In this document: positions 44,234-55,973 of the stretch, piece after piece
Layout of the letters: the number at the start of each line of letters is the position of its first letter
How positions within the stretch are numbered: position 1 is the first letter of the stretch
Origin: Agrocybe praecox
Taxonomy: Eukaryota > Basidiomycota > Agaricomycetes > Agaricales > Agrocybaceae
Assembly: GCA_964017145.1 (NCBI GenBank)
Contig: OZ024846.1
Span: 1,922,001 to 1,986,000, forward strand
Direction of reading: 5' to 3'
Length of the DNA stretch: 64,000 nt
Translations under genes and position numbers: made by a program
The notes under the pieces: generated by a model
The model's database searches: none
The model's input: the letters and a program-made list of their open reading frames with translations, nothing else
Told to the model about the DNA's origin: nothing

Positions 44234-45908
44234 ATGTTACTATCATTTGCGGCGACCTTGCTCGTCCCATTATTCACCTGGTTCTCCAGCAACGAAGAGC
44301 CATATGACCACAACTTACACGGGGTCAAAGACTCTGTTGACGCTCTTCCTGCACCGCTCCAACTCGAACTTCGCCATTTACACGCGGTCGATCCATTCTC
44401 CGCTCGTGTTGTCTTCTCGGATGTTTCGCGGGACGCGATAAGGACCCTATCGAATCTGAATTCTAATGACCCTTCGACGAGCACCAAACCTTCCTATACT
44501 ATACATCCTCGGCGGACGAAGACCTATAAGCCGTCATCGTTTGCTGCGCACGCGCAGGCGCGCATGAGGTCCCTCCACTTTGGAGAGAATGAGAAGCTAG
44601 ACTGGGAAGAAGATGAGATAGAAGGCCCGGATGTGGAGAAGAGGGAGACGCTGTTGGAGCTGGCAAAGATGACGAATAACGCGTACGTTGAGCCGGAGGA
44701 CCCTGCGTGGTATGATCTCAATGGCAGGTGGAATATCGTAAGTCCACCGCTGCCCTTCATTCCTGTGTTGCATGAAGCCTTATATGTATCCTTCTTTTTC
44801 CATTCGTGAATTTTTATAGTCCTTGCCATTCGGTTGGGAGCCGGAGTCGGATGGATTCAGGGGACACGTCTTCGCGACACCTGATAATAAGACTGTCGTT
44901 ATATCTATCAAGGGTACATCTGCAGGCCTGTTTGGTGGTGGTGGGTCGACGGCGAAGAAAGATAAACTAAATGATAATCTACTGTTCAGTTGCTGCTGCG
45001 CTCGTGTGGATTGGACGTGGACGACGGTTTGCGGGTGTTATCGCGGTGGATGGAGGTGCGACCAGAGTTGTTTAGAAGATGCACTCATCACCGATAGCTT
45101 GTTTTATCCCATTGGCACTGTAAGCCCTACGCTTTTTCTTGCTGTGCTGCGTTTACTGATATTGGTGTAGAACTTGTACAACAATGTAACATACCTGTTG
45201 TAAGTCCCTCCTACATGCATTCTATCAATACACTCCGTCGTTAACGATCATGCACATAGCCCGGAGGCCAACATATGGATGATAGGTCATTCATTAGGGG
45301 GCGCCTTGGCTAGCCTTGTTGGTATAACCTTTGGGGTTCCAGTCGTAACTTTCGAGTCGCCAGGAGAACGATTGGCTGCAACGCGATTACATTTACCATC
45401 ACCTGTGAATTCATTCTATACTTTTTGTCAATATGCATATATTGACTACTTTTACGCATGCAGCCTTCTACCCATCATGTCACCCATATCTGGCACACCG
45501 CAGACCCTATAGCAATGGGCACATGTAATGGTGTGCTTTCTTCATGTGCCCTCGGTGGATATGCTATGGAAACTGCGTAAGTACAACTCATTCTATGATC
45601 GTTCGTCCAAGCCCTCTGAATGGTCATCGTTTAGATGTCATCTCGGGAAGACGATAGTGTATGACACAGTCAGCAATGCCTCATGGTCGGTCGATGTCCG
45701 TTCACATGGGATTGTCAATGTTATTGAGAGGCTACTTGCGGATCCGTGGCCACCCAGTGTCGAAGAAGGAAGAGAAGTTCCAAAACCTGTTCCGCAGAAC
45801 GACTGCGTCGTGAGTGTCAATTCCTCGGTTCTTTTTTCTGTTCACTGATTAGAGGGCGTTGCTAAATAGGAATGCTTCAGTTGGGAGTTTGTCGATTTCG
45901 ATAATTAG
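44234..45908 (+). CDS. ATG15: autophagic vacuolar lipase Atg15 (lipase class 3)
   Basis: Degrades the membranes of autophagic and Cvt bodies inside the vacuole. Seven exons (44234-44737, 44820-45119, 45171-45199, 45260-45404, 45464-45576, 45635-45809, 45870-45908) give 434 aa. An N-terminal hydrophobic signal-anchor ([17 protein letters not shown]) fits the single membrane helix that sorts Atg15 through multivesicular bodies. Family landmarks follow: [42 protein letters not shown], the nucleophile elbow [59 protein letters not shown] (Asp of the triad in TADP) and [11 protein letters not shown]...[10 protein letters not shown] (His). Exon 3 is only 29 nt. The protein lacks a long C-terminal extension and ends shortly after SWEFVDFDN. 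Confidence 0.95.
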
Positions 45909-46058
45909 ATTATTATTTCTATTTTGTTGTAGTTATCATGGACCTCAGGCATTATACATACTACTTTCACGTGTTCATCGTAGACCCTTGGATTATCATA
46001 ATTTAGTCAAGTTAGGGGCAGTTTGTTTGGTCCCCATCAGAGCAGATAAACCAAGCAG

Positions 46059-46074
46059 ACGCGTCGCGTCGCGT
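46059..46074. promoter_or_regulatory. MCB-like ACGCGT cluster upstream of CTF8
   Basis: The sequence ACGCGTCGCGTCGCGT lies 116 bp before the CTF8 start codon. ACGCGT is the binding core of the G1/S factor MBF in fungi, which drives DNA replication genes. Function is inferred from motif and neighbour. Confidence 0.45.
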
Positions 46075-46189
46075 TCTCATTAACCATATCCATGTTGGTC
46101 TAAAACAACTTCGCCGTAGATTCCCACTATTTCTCGTGATTTCTTTATTCCTGTTGAGATCGCGTGCCGGTTGAATCCAAGGCTCGAAT

Positions 46190-47136
46190 ATGATTATACC
46201 CGTCACCCTAGCTCCCAAAGACTCGAACCCCAAGCTCCCTTCAGGATTAGTCAAGATTTCTCATGACGAGATTGTTCTCATCGAGCTGCAGGGCGTGCTT
46301 GAAGTCGACTCGAGTAATCCAACTGAGAGGAACGGGAGATTGGTTGGGAAGCTCATGATCGATGATGCCACGGTAAGTTGTCGTTCTTTCTATTTGAGTT
46401 GCAACTTTATGTCTTTTACTTCATATTTATTCCGATGCTTCTACTACGAGCCTGCAGTGGGCTTAGGCTGGCCCTTCCGGGGTCTATATGAATGAGCGTT
46501 ATCTATACTACTGGCACTGATTACGCTGGTTATCATATGTTGTCATCTCATACAGTTGTTCAAGCTTCTAATGTGCCTCTCCAACCCCTGGAACCCCCCT
46601 GCGTCCTATTCAGGCTTGGGTTTCTTTATCCAAACAGCCATGATTCTAATCTTCGTTATCTCTTTCTTCATAATCCATTCGAGTGCCTTACTAACCCAAA
46701 TTATCTCTATTCCTATTCCTATCTCTCCCCTCCGCCCATTGACCCCGGGAAAAACCACATATTACACCATACAACGCTGTATGTGCTCTAGAATAAACCA
46801 AGCCTACTCATAGGGCACCACCTTCTTGAAGGGAAGATCGCTGCACTTCCCAAACCATACGCCATCCTCGTGCGCACCGGACATAAGAAGGACACATTGG
46901 AAAGTGATGACGCAGACGATCATCTGAAAGAAGAAGACAACGAGCGCGAAGACGAAGACGAGCCAGAAGCGATGCAGGTCGATGGAGATGGAGAAACACA
47001 ACAAGAGAGCAGTCAAGAATCACTTCGATCCGGATCTGCCTCGAGTAGCGGCGTCGGCTGGGCCATAGCAGGGCTCGTCAAAAAGAAGATTATATTTTCG
47101 AAGAGACCCATGCCTGTCATAGGCAAAAAGTCGTGA
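46190..47136 (+). CDS. CTF8: chromosome transmission fidelity protein Ctf8
   Basis: Small subunit of the Ctf18-Dcc1-Ctf8 alternative clamp loader that acts on PCNA and supports sister-chromatid cohesion. Two exons (46190-46372 and 46792-47136), both a multiple of three, give 175 aa. The family pattern is visible: an N-terminal strand region (IVLIELQGVLEV), GRLVGKLMIDDA and, across the splice, NKPSLLIGHHLLEGKIAALPKPYAILVR (residues 62-90), which is the Ctf8 core. A long acidic, Gln/Ser-rich stretch (residues about 95-145) follows, then a basic end (LVKKKIIFSKRPMPVIGKKS). The intron is 419 nt, far longer than the 45-75 nt typical here. An ACGCGT cluster lies just upstream. Confidence 0.85.
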
Positions 47137-48558
47137 AACTTCCCGAGGATATGAAGAAAATACATGAATCACCACAATCGACCCTTCTATACATCATTTA
47201 TTTCCCAACTTTCCGTGACAAGTAGGCCGTATTCGGTAGCTTGATATACAACCGTGATTTATGTTTTCTCAATCCCAGAGAGGTAATTCTTAGGAGCGAG
47301 GACCCCATCTGACCCTTTCAATAAATAGTCAAGTGGAATCTTTAGATTCATCTTATAATACACATACATTACCCTTGAGAAGGACCATTTGCAAGAGAGC
47401 AGCGAAGCGTGAGGCATTTCCACCAAAAGAAGGAAATAAGGATAAACTTGTAATGGTACTTTAGAGATTTTCGGGCACTATTGGTACAGACTTTGTATAG
47501 AAGAATGCGAGCGAGAAAGGAATACATATTTACATCTCTGCGGAACGCGGAACGGAGGACAAAAATAAAATATAGATATAGACAAAACAAGAGAGAAATT
47601 GGGCAATGGAGAGAGAGAGAAAAGTAGTAGCGAGAACGATAACTTTTTCATTTGGAGAGACGGAATCACACTCTGGCACAGACGGATTGAAAGTCGGTGA
47701 GGACGAAGACGGACGGTGACGGTGAAACTTTGGTATTGTCGGTGGTCGAGAATTGGTGGGCAGTGGGACGGCCATTTCCACTGCCTTCGTCGACGTGTAG
47801 CCAAGGATCCTAGGAATAGCTACCATGCGAAGAATGGACATGCGTATGAGAACCTGGTTTTAAAAAAAGGTCATCCCTGATTAGCATTGCATGAGAAATA
47901 ACGCATCATTCCAAGGTGGAAACGTACTCACCAAGTTTATTTTGCCGAGGTGTACTTGGTTACAGGACACAATGGTGGCAGAGAGGGAGGTTATGTTGTA
48001 AAAAGGTGTAATCGAATTCGTTCTCGGCTTGTCTGGATTTCAACTAGAATTTCTCAAGGCAGAGACACGGTAGATCTCGCCCTTGCCTCTCGACGCTTCA
48101 AGAAACTGCATATGATGCCAAAGATGATGATGTATTATGTACAACATCGTGGACTTTTTTTGAGTCAGAGTTTGAAAAATGAGCGGCTGCGGTGATTGAG
48201 AGGAACTTTGACAGAAGGCCTGGGATGTCCAAGAATAACGATACCGATAAGATCTGGTTGTGTTTGGATGGAATACGGGTTGCGTTTTCAATACAAGATT
48301 ATGCAGGGGTGGATAAACATTCTATGCGGGATGTTTATCCTAGAAGTGAGAATGTGAATGATGATGAGCTCGATTGGGTTTACATTGTTATTGTGCGTTA
48401 TCAAGATTACAATTCACGGAGCTGGTTGCGGGGGTATCGTGCTGTGAATAGGCGGGAGATCGAGACGGAAGACAGAAATAAAACGAGTACAACACACAGG
48501 CGAAGAGTGTAATGCATATGTGGAGGCGTTTTGTCACGGAAAAAAATATGCAAGAAAT
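47137..48558. other. 1.4-kb intergenic region between convergent genes
   Basis: Lies between the 3' ends of CTF8 and the Ser-rich gene. Minus-strand frames at 47478-47841 and 48040-48291 look like translations of pyrimidine-rich noncoding DNA and are not called; the plus-strand frames at 47950-48512 are likewise unsupported. It is too long for two ordinary 3' untranslated regions, so an unannotated noncoding RNA remains possible. Confidence 0.4.
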
Positions 48559-49366
48559 TTAGTTGAACCCATCAAAATGGCCTTTGAGGATTCGTTCGCC
48601 CATGGGCGAAGGGGCTCTTCGGGATTTCGGGCCATCCGAACTGACAGTGGCAGATCGGCGGGGTTTAGTTGTGTAAGGAGACTTGGTCATCGTGGGGCTA
48701 ACAGCCGTATTCGGAGGCGGGCTTGGAGGCGATACGACACGACCACTCGTATCAATTTGAGGCTGTAATATTATTGATTAGTTAGCAACACTCCGGGTAA
48801 GCATAAAGACATTGACTCACCCTTGCGAATGCAGAGCTGCTCAGAGACAGCCTTCGAAGAAGATTCGTCCCCCGGTCGCTCACCGTATCAGCTCCCGTGA
48901 ATGGGGTCGATACGGGTACATTTCCCTGCTGAGAGAAACGATTTGCGACATGAGTACTCGTCCGGCGGGCGTGCGCCGCGACAGGAATTTCAGCATCATT
49001 TTCTTCGTCTGATTATGAATCGAAGAATATTGTGTTCGGTGATCAGCGATTTCTTCGCGAGAGAATGAGGGACTCACCTTCAAAAACAGGGGTAGGGCCG
49101 AATTTCCGCTTGAATGGAAAGGTAGCAGTGACGGGGGTCTTGGTGGTGGGAGATTGTGCTAAAAAGTAGGAAAGAATAGGCGATGTTGAAGGAGATGGAA
49201 TGGATATTTTGTGCGAAGAGGCTGGTGTAGGAAGGTCGGAAGAGCTGCTCGAGCCCCCCGACGAGGCAGAAGAAACGGACATGGAGCGCGCTCTGCCTGG
49301 AATTAAAATTGGGGCTGAATGTTTGATAGAATCCATTGGAGAAGATTTGTCGTTTGAGTTGGACAT
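48559..49366 (-). CDS. conserved Ser-rich basidiomycete protein of unknown function
   Basis: Three exons joined in frame. The protein starts MSNSNDKSSPMDSIKHSAPI and is probably largely disordered, but it has several conserved-looking short blocks: IPGRARSMSVSSASSG, SPILSYFLAQSP, TATFPFKRKFGPTPVFE, EIPVAAHARRTSTHVANRF, RGTNLLRRLSLSSSAFARP and the end block RRAPSPMGERILKGHFDGFN. RARSMS, ARRTS and LRRLSLSSS look like basophilic kinase (PKA/AGC) or 14-3-3 sites. I have seen this block order in predicted proteins of other mushrooms, but know no function. It may be a phosphorylation-regulated adaptor. Confidence 0.75.
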
Positions 49367-51978
49367 GATGTGGATAAAAAGAGAAGATGGAAGTGGGAAG
49401 AGAAAGAAAGGACCATGCTGAAATTCAATCCAGACTTTATATGCCGTGGAGTCACTGCACAGTAGTCTAATTAGAGCACGTGATGGCTAGTCCTCGACTT
49501 GGAGCGCATAGATAACAGAAGCAAGATCCATCCTGAAATGGATTTTCCCCACATGTGATCAACAAGTTCATACCCCGCAATTCAGGGCCACCGCTGCCTT
49601 CTGAAACCCCCCCATAGCAAACGCCCACGACCATCTAACTCCATCCATGACGTGAACAAGGTGTCCACACTGAGCGATGGATACATCCCTTCCATTCACG
49701 GCACAGGCTGTGGATTTCATAAACTTGCGTTGTCTCAAAGCTCCCTGAATAGAAGCAAAAAAACATATATTTGCGGCAAGCCCCGTTTTGGGTTCAATTC
49801 AATTTAGAAATGATTCCGTTTTCAGCGCCAAGTTTCTGTCATCTGGGAATTCGTCCAGTCAGGATCCAACGTACGTGGAAAGAAACGTGGCCCAGCATGG
49901 CGGTCGATGCAAGGAAGATCAGCTGCGTCGCTATCAGTAAAACATCTCGACCTTCGTCTTCCCACCAAAGTCTGGCTCCTTCGCAACTTAGCGGTCGATG
50001 GTGTAACGCTTTCGCCGATATTTTACAAGGAAGCAAGGTCGTACCATATTTGACATTGCCATCTACATCGTTCTCAGACGGGATTTCATCTCCAACAATA
50101 CAGCGATAAGATAGACTCATTATTCTTCGCGATATGGGGATAGTACGTCTTCACGTTTTTACGATCAGAAATGACATGATGTTTCTCCCGTTTGAGTGGT
50201 TGATCAGTGACTCCGCCGACATATGTATTCAATCGAAGGAGAAGGAAGTCAAGAATGATATCAAGCATATAACCTAGAGAAGACAAGAGAGAAGATGTCG
50301 TTCCGCGGTACAAGTCTACCCTGGCTCAGTATCTCCCAGGAAATGTGTCTGTGAACGACAACACCTATCATTCACTGATCAGCTTCGTCATTTAAGGTAT
50401 CACCATAGATATTGAATATACGTACTAGTCTAGGGGCCCCATCCGTGTTACCTTGTAATGCTTCCAAGCTAGAACGAGAGCACCCAGACCACGGTCGCAC
50501 CCGAACTGAAAGACGTTTCTTCAACTTCTATAACCTAGAATATTCTATCCGACCTAACGGGACCTTCCAGATAAGGTGCAAGTAAGTTGACCTGAGAAGG
50601 TACACATCAAGAATCGAGGTGAAGGACCCTGGACACACCGATATCTATTCCTGAAAAAACACATTAACAAGTTCAGAGTAATCGTCAGAGGTCGTCTGAC
50701 CACATCGAAGGTGTTCAAGTATAGAGGGTGTGCTATTTTTGGTACCTATTTTGATCAGTATCACCGTGGCGTACAGGTACATTTACACCCAACGTGCACT
50801 AACCTCCTTACCTCATTGCTTCGCAGTCTTTCTTGCGCCTATCTGGGCCGTTCTTTCTACCATACCTCATTGAGCGTGTAGAGAGAAGCCTTTAATCAAC
50901 AGGTAATCGAAAGCATGACCAAAAATCAGAGAACGGCCCCGTATTAGTTTACTGTGGAAGATGATCAAACGGAAATGGTTAAGGTTCCGAGAGGTTATGT
51001 ATATTCAAAGCTCACATTAGACATAGCGCGTTAATTGAATCATCATGCCTTTTTCTGCTCTCTGAAACTTCAGCTTATTGTACGGCCGGAACTGAATTCC
51101 GTTCTGCGCAGCTGATAAATTTTTGAGAGAATGGGGCTTTTCTTACGGGATTAACCACAAAAAAAAAAAGAAGGAAGTCTTACGTTTAGCTTTACATAGT
51201 ATCTTCAAAGGACTGCCTATCATCTAGAATGGAAATCAGCAAGCATGTAGTATATGACTATCGCGCGACTGCCTCATCCTTCCTGCAATATCCTATTTCA
51301 TGATCTACAGTGAGTATACATGATGCACGACTAAAAATACACTCCATCACTAAGCTACGGTAATATTTATGGGACGGCTCTGCGTTTCTGTGAGAGTAAG
51401 TATAAGACACTCATTACTCCCAGCTGGACTCCCCGAGGTGCACCCTGTATGTTATGCACGATTTCTAAGGGTTTGTCGCCCTATAATCTCCGTGTAAAAG
51501 CAGCCCCTTGTTTTGCGATCATTGGACATATCATACGAATACATACTATTATGATATAGTTGCTCGATTCTTCAATCCATCCCTGCGAGAAGATCGATGT
51601 AGCCGGTTTCCATGCTAGATTCTCCAGATTCCAACTCTGGACGACTCGGACAACATTAACCAGACATAGTATATTATTTTCTCTGGAAGTCGCAAATATT
51701 TTATGTCTGCAGAGAATCCAACTTCAAATAACTCGCTCAATTAAAAACCACTCCAAATAAGCGCTCGTGTATTAGAATAGCATCAGGCACGTCACGCGCG
51801 TTACTGCCAGTGTTCAAGGCTGACTACAGATTACATTGTTTGGATATACTAATATAAATCTACTTCCAATTCGAGAAAGGGGTGCTACACAAAATCTACT
51901 AAGCGTTTGTCAGTAACACAAAATGCGCAGCTTTCTTAGTTCCCCTGGTTAATATTGTCGGAGATGCCGAGCCACGGA
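49367..51978. other. 2.6-kb region with no confident gene
   Basis: Promoter of the Ser-rich gene at the left and 3' region of the BTB gene at the right. Between 49770 and 50320 on the minus strand two frames translate to hydrophobic segments (DVLLIATQLIFLASTAMLGH; SLLSSLGYMLDIILDFLLL) that faintly resemble helices of basidiomycete multi-span membrane proteins, but stops interrupt them and no splice pattern joins them. I treat this as a possible decayed gene. The rest is AT-rich and featureless. Confidence 0.35.
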
Positions 51979-53102
51979 CTACGGTGTAAAGAAGGTGAAT
52001 GGGGGCACCATACTGATGGCCCTTTCAAATCCCTCCTTTACCTGTGGCATAACAAGGCAAGAGCTACCAACGCAATCCTGAGCCTTGCACCGCTTCTGTG
52101 GCGTGTCAGGACTCCCAAGCGAACAATTTGCCACTTCCTTTTTCAACACCGTAAGGTCCTCAATCCGTTCCAGTCTAGCAACCCATGCAATCAAAGCAGA
52201 TCGACAGTTAGGGCAGACCGATAAAGTGAACCTCGTTATAGGGGGCACGTTCAATATACCTGACTGGGGAGGCGCGACATTCTGCACACGCGAGTACACG
52301 ATGCAGCAGTCCATCGCCGTACTGGGTGGTGTGCCTTCGATATGACGTATGGCATTATCGAACACCCTCCGCCAGGCGTCATGATAATTTGTCTAGAAAG
52401 ATGATATAGATTTCGAACATCAGTCAGATCTAGTCAAGCGAATAGGCGTGTGTTGGAGAGAGAGAAAAGTACTCATACCCATGCAACCACGTAGTTGACG
52501 GATAGCTTCTGGACTACCTGTTGTATTGGTTTTCGAGCCAATCGTAGGCTCGTCTCGTTCGCCAGATCCGTATAGCCATGCTTCAGGGCATGCATAAGAA
52601 CTTCTGCTTCGTGGCCTGGCAGGGACTCCCTACCAAAGAGATCCTCAGCATTCAGTTTGAAGAAAAAGGGACGCGAAGAAACTTTACCTCATCCTCACAT
52701 CGCACATGCCCATCGCCGAGAAAACCTCGTATTTCTCTGCCGCCTCAGCAACAGCAGTAAGAATATCAAACTCCAAATCCTTCAATGTTGGATGCTTCTT
52801 AGGGTATATAAATTGGAACAGAATCTCCAGTACCCTTGCGGATTCTGTGAGCGATACAGGTTCCTCTCGTGTGCTGAATTCACTCCCTGGGAAAGCACCC
52901 GCATTGGTTTCAAGATTCTTTCGGTGCAGGTGAAAGTGAACTCCCTCCTCTGACTGTATGCATAAGTCAAAATCAGCGGCATCGACTTTTTTTCTTTGTG
53001 GTCAGTACGAAAGCCACCAAGGATCTTGTGAAAGAAGAAAGCGTCCTCACATTTATCGTTGATTGAGGCACTCGACAAGCACGAAGTACTGGAGTCGTCC
53101 AT
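51979..53102 (-). CDS. BTB/POZ domain protein
   Basis: Four exons. Exon 1 (53051-53102) codes MDDSSTSCLSSASINDK; splicing past a short intron gives FDAADFDLCIQSEEGVHFHLHRKNLE, TNAGAFPGSEFSTREEPVSLTESARVLEILFQFIYP and HPTLKDLEFDILTAVAEAAEKYEVFSAMGMCDVRM, a BTB/POZ fold. A helical BACK-like continuation follows (LPGHEAEVLMHALKHGYTDLANETSLRLAR), then a C-terminal part with WRRVFDNAIRHIEG and a CPNCRSALIAWVARLERI box. This is a basidiomycete-expanded BTB family; members may serve as Cul3 substrate receptors or transcription partners, which is not provable here. The hidden first-exon frame shift on the minus strand is resolved only by the 61-nt intron after codon 17. Confidence 0.82.
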
Positions 53103-55170
53103 GTTGGATTCTCCTGATTAGCGTACTGTTGAGGATACAGCTATGATGGGATATAAGGAGCACACGACATTGAACAAAACCATGGCACCTTGCGAAAGAA
53201 GCACAACTAAGCGGCTGCACCTTCGCCGCATGGTTCTGATTCATTCTTACACGGCCAAATATCACGTGATGCAGACGCGTCCCCTAACTTAAACTCGTTG
53301 TCGCGTCGCGTCGATAATTCTGTGACGAGGACAAGCAAATCCATTACCCAATGAGCAGTTAACTAGATATGGTAACATACTCGATAAACTAGTATAGCAT
53401 TACTTGCACATCGTGTCATAACATACATCTCTCGTTCGAGAAAATCCGTGTCGAGTCACGACTCTTGAGCTATACACATATCAAGGAAATGCCTCAATAA
53501 AAAGTTTCAAAATCATCAAACAATCTACAAGGACAAGTCCTTTGACAAGTCGAGCGTAAAGTCACCGCACGGCGCACTATCATAATAATTCCAAACTCCT
53601 CGGGAGTCGGGTTACGGGCTACGTTAGTCAATCGGCCAATGAGACCGTTAACTCTGACTGATATGCGACATGGTGCACTTGGAATCCATTTGTATACAGT
53701 CATCCACCATTATGTGATACACTGAAATAGAATATTACTTTTTTGGACGCAAATACATGGAAAACATACGAACAAAAAAAAAAGGCAGGTATACAAGTAT
53801 GTACATAGTGTTATGATATTTTTAAAAACTGCAAAAAGTGATGCAAGAGAGAGGAAAAAAAAAACAAAAAAAGCCTGACTGCCATTTAAACTTGCAGCCA
53901 CCACTGATTGATACGGTGCCGTAATTCATAATGTGGCAATTCTGGCCCGGCCATGTTCAGGCGTCATTGTCGAATGGATTATAAGGCTTACAATGCAAAA
54001 AGGATCATGAATATATGTACTCTAACGCATCACAAACTACTATTGTATCACTAAGTGGTGTGTACCACGTGATAGTGGAACACTGTAAGTCCTGACTTTC
54101 AAGAGCGTACTTGTCGTCCAACATATGGCAGGATTGAGATATGCCTAAATACACGGAAAGTTGAACTTGCAATTGCATGCTACTGGCGGCAACGTCACGG
54201 CGAGCTACCAGTCTAAACCAAAGTTGGTATAGCTCTTCTCGTGACTTCCATCTACAGACATAATTTCCTCGCCAATCACACATTTCGTGTTTAATTATGA
54301 GTAAATAAGCATTAAAGAACCCTGGCGTCCGCCGATCCTGAGATGTTCGTTTTACTATTAAATTTAGAAGGGTCGTGTGTACTTGGGCATGCGTGCTTAA
54401 TATATGCCGGAGGGTTATGCCTATACTCCAAATATATGGCACGAGACTCCAACGTTCAATAACCACGTCAATGCTGAACTCTCTCTGGCTTATTGAAGGG
54501 GTTCATGTATACAATCATGACAGAGATTTTTTTTTTAAAAAAAAGAAGAAAATGAGCCACGTAGCGTGATGACTAGTCTGACACTTACTTATTCTATTTA
54601 TATTTCATCTTCCAGGTGGGAGGACGTATCACATCGTGGCCCACTTATTTAGTTCGGAAGTATATATAATATATGTTCATAGTATGTACTATACTGTGCA
54701 ATGTGCATTGCTAGCTCAAACATCTATTTGTAGATTATTACAAGTTGGAAAATGTATTCAGTTGTCTGGATGTAAGTACATACATACATACATACAGCTT
54801 GCACTATCTACGCTCCACTGTGAACTGTGAGCCTATCCGATTACATTATACTAAACTTTTTACTTGCAGGGAGGAATGGTATTGTCCAACAAAAAAAAAA
54901 ACACCATGTAAGGATACTATTTATAGTTTAAGTTGACGGCTGGCACACCACTCAGTTCTGCATGATCATCGTTGTATGTATTATTATCTGGACATATACA
55001 ATTATACGTTTGACACGTAGTGTACAGGGTTATATGAAAATAATCATAATGTACGGCGTCTAGTCCAAAACAGCCTCGGAACCGAACGCCGACTCCGAGT
55101 TCTTGTCCGTCGTCGGTGTCGGTCGGCGCGTCAGACACCACGTCCCGCCGGCGTGTATGTATGCACTATT
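53103..55170. other. gene-poor AT-rich region
   Basis: Starts with the BTB promoter, which carries ACGCGT (53275-53280) and GTCGCGTCGCGTCGA (53300-53314) motifs. The remainder has only orphan frames (53494-53703, 54005-54466 on the minus strand) without recognisable family or ATG support, a homopolymer stretch (54530-54548) and a (TACA)n microsatellite (54777-54796). Confidence 0.45.
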
Positions 55171-55399
55171 GTACATATACGCTATGTTTGGTAGACAACG
55201 GCGGTGAGCACCTCTCTCAATTCCTTCGGGCCTTCGGCGCTTGATATCTGTAGACTCACGATCGAGCGCCTGTCGATAAATGGGCCATTGATCAAATGTA
55301 CACATACGCTATGTTTGGTAGACAGCTTCAAATTCCTTCGGCGCTTGATATCTGCAGACGATCGAGCGCCTGCCAGTGTCGATAAATGGGCCATTGATC
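55171..55399 (+). repeat. tandem direct duplication, about 100-120 bp per unit
   Basis: Unit 1 (55171-55293) and unit 2 (55298-55399) share GTACAYATACGCTATGTTTG, then GGCGCTTGATATCTGYAGAC, then ATCGAGCGCCTG and TCGATAAATGGGCCATTGATC, in the same order. Unit 1 has an extra ~15 bp before the GGCGCTTG block and differs by small indels, so the copies have diverged. Confidence 0.85.
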
Positions 55400-55973
55400 G
55401 ACGGGCGCGTCGTCTTTGGTTCGGTGACCGGATGCGGCGTAGGCTGTTTGAACTTTGAAGGGATTGAGAATTTGTTTTTGACAAGTTAAATTGCGACTCG
55501 ACTCCGGTGGGTCTGAGGAGTGTTATTATATCAAGAGCTCTCGCGACGACAACAACACTAGCAATGAGTGGCAGTGCATAGCGAACTGTACGTACACTAG
55601 CGCCCGAATGAGCTCTGGGTCATCCCGCCGCTGGGAGTCAACGCGCGCATTCCGTGCGCGTGAGCGGCGATACTGTGGTCCGGGCTTTCATTTCATTTTG
55701 ACTCGGAGGTTGAACAAAGCAAAGGCATGCCAATCAACATCACTGACAGGAACAGTACCCTAAACTCCGTGCATGGCCATATGTTGCTGCCACTACATAA
55801 TTATCGAACGACTCCATGTCATATCAGATGTGGGATGTACATGTAAACCCCCGCCATTCAAGGCTAAGTTCCGAATATCTACACATCAATCCAGGTCCGG
55901 GTATCTGGACCGTAACTTTCCGAGCGCTTATATCATAGTGATATCTCGCGCGTCCGAGTCGAAGGCCTCACTG

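Noticed and set aside
46203..46222. GGTTCGAGTC-like B box on the minus strand, suggestive of a tRNA
   Set aside because: It lies inside the first coding exon of CTF8 and no cloverleaf can be folded around it.
46492..46791. 99-codon frame inside the CTF8 intron
   Set aside because: Composition looks like noncoding pyrimidine-rich DNA; kept only as part of the long-intron finding.
54005..54466. 153-codon minus-strand frame
   Set aside because: It does not start with ATG, shows no family resemblance, and lies in AT-rich gene-poor DNA.
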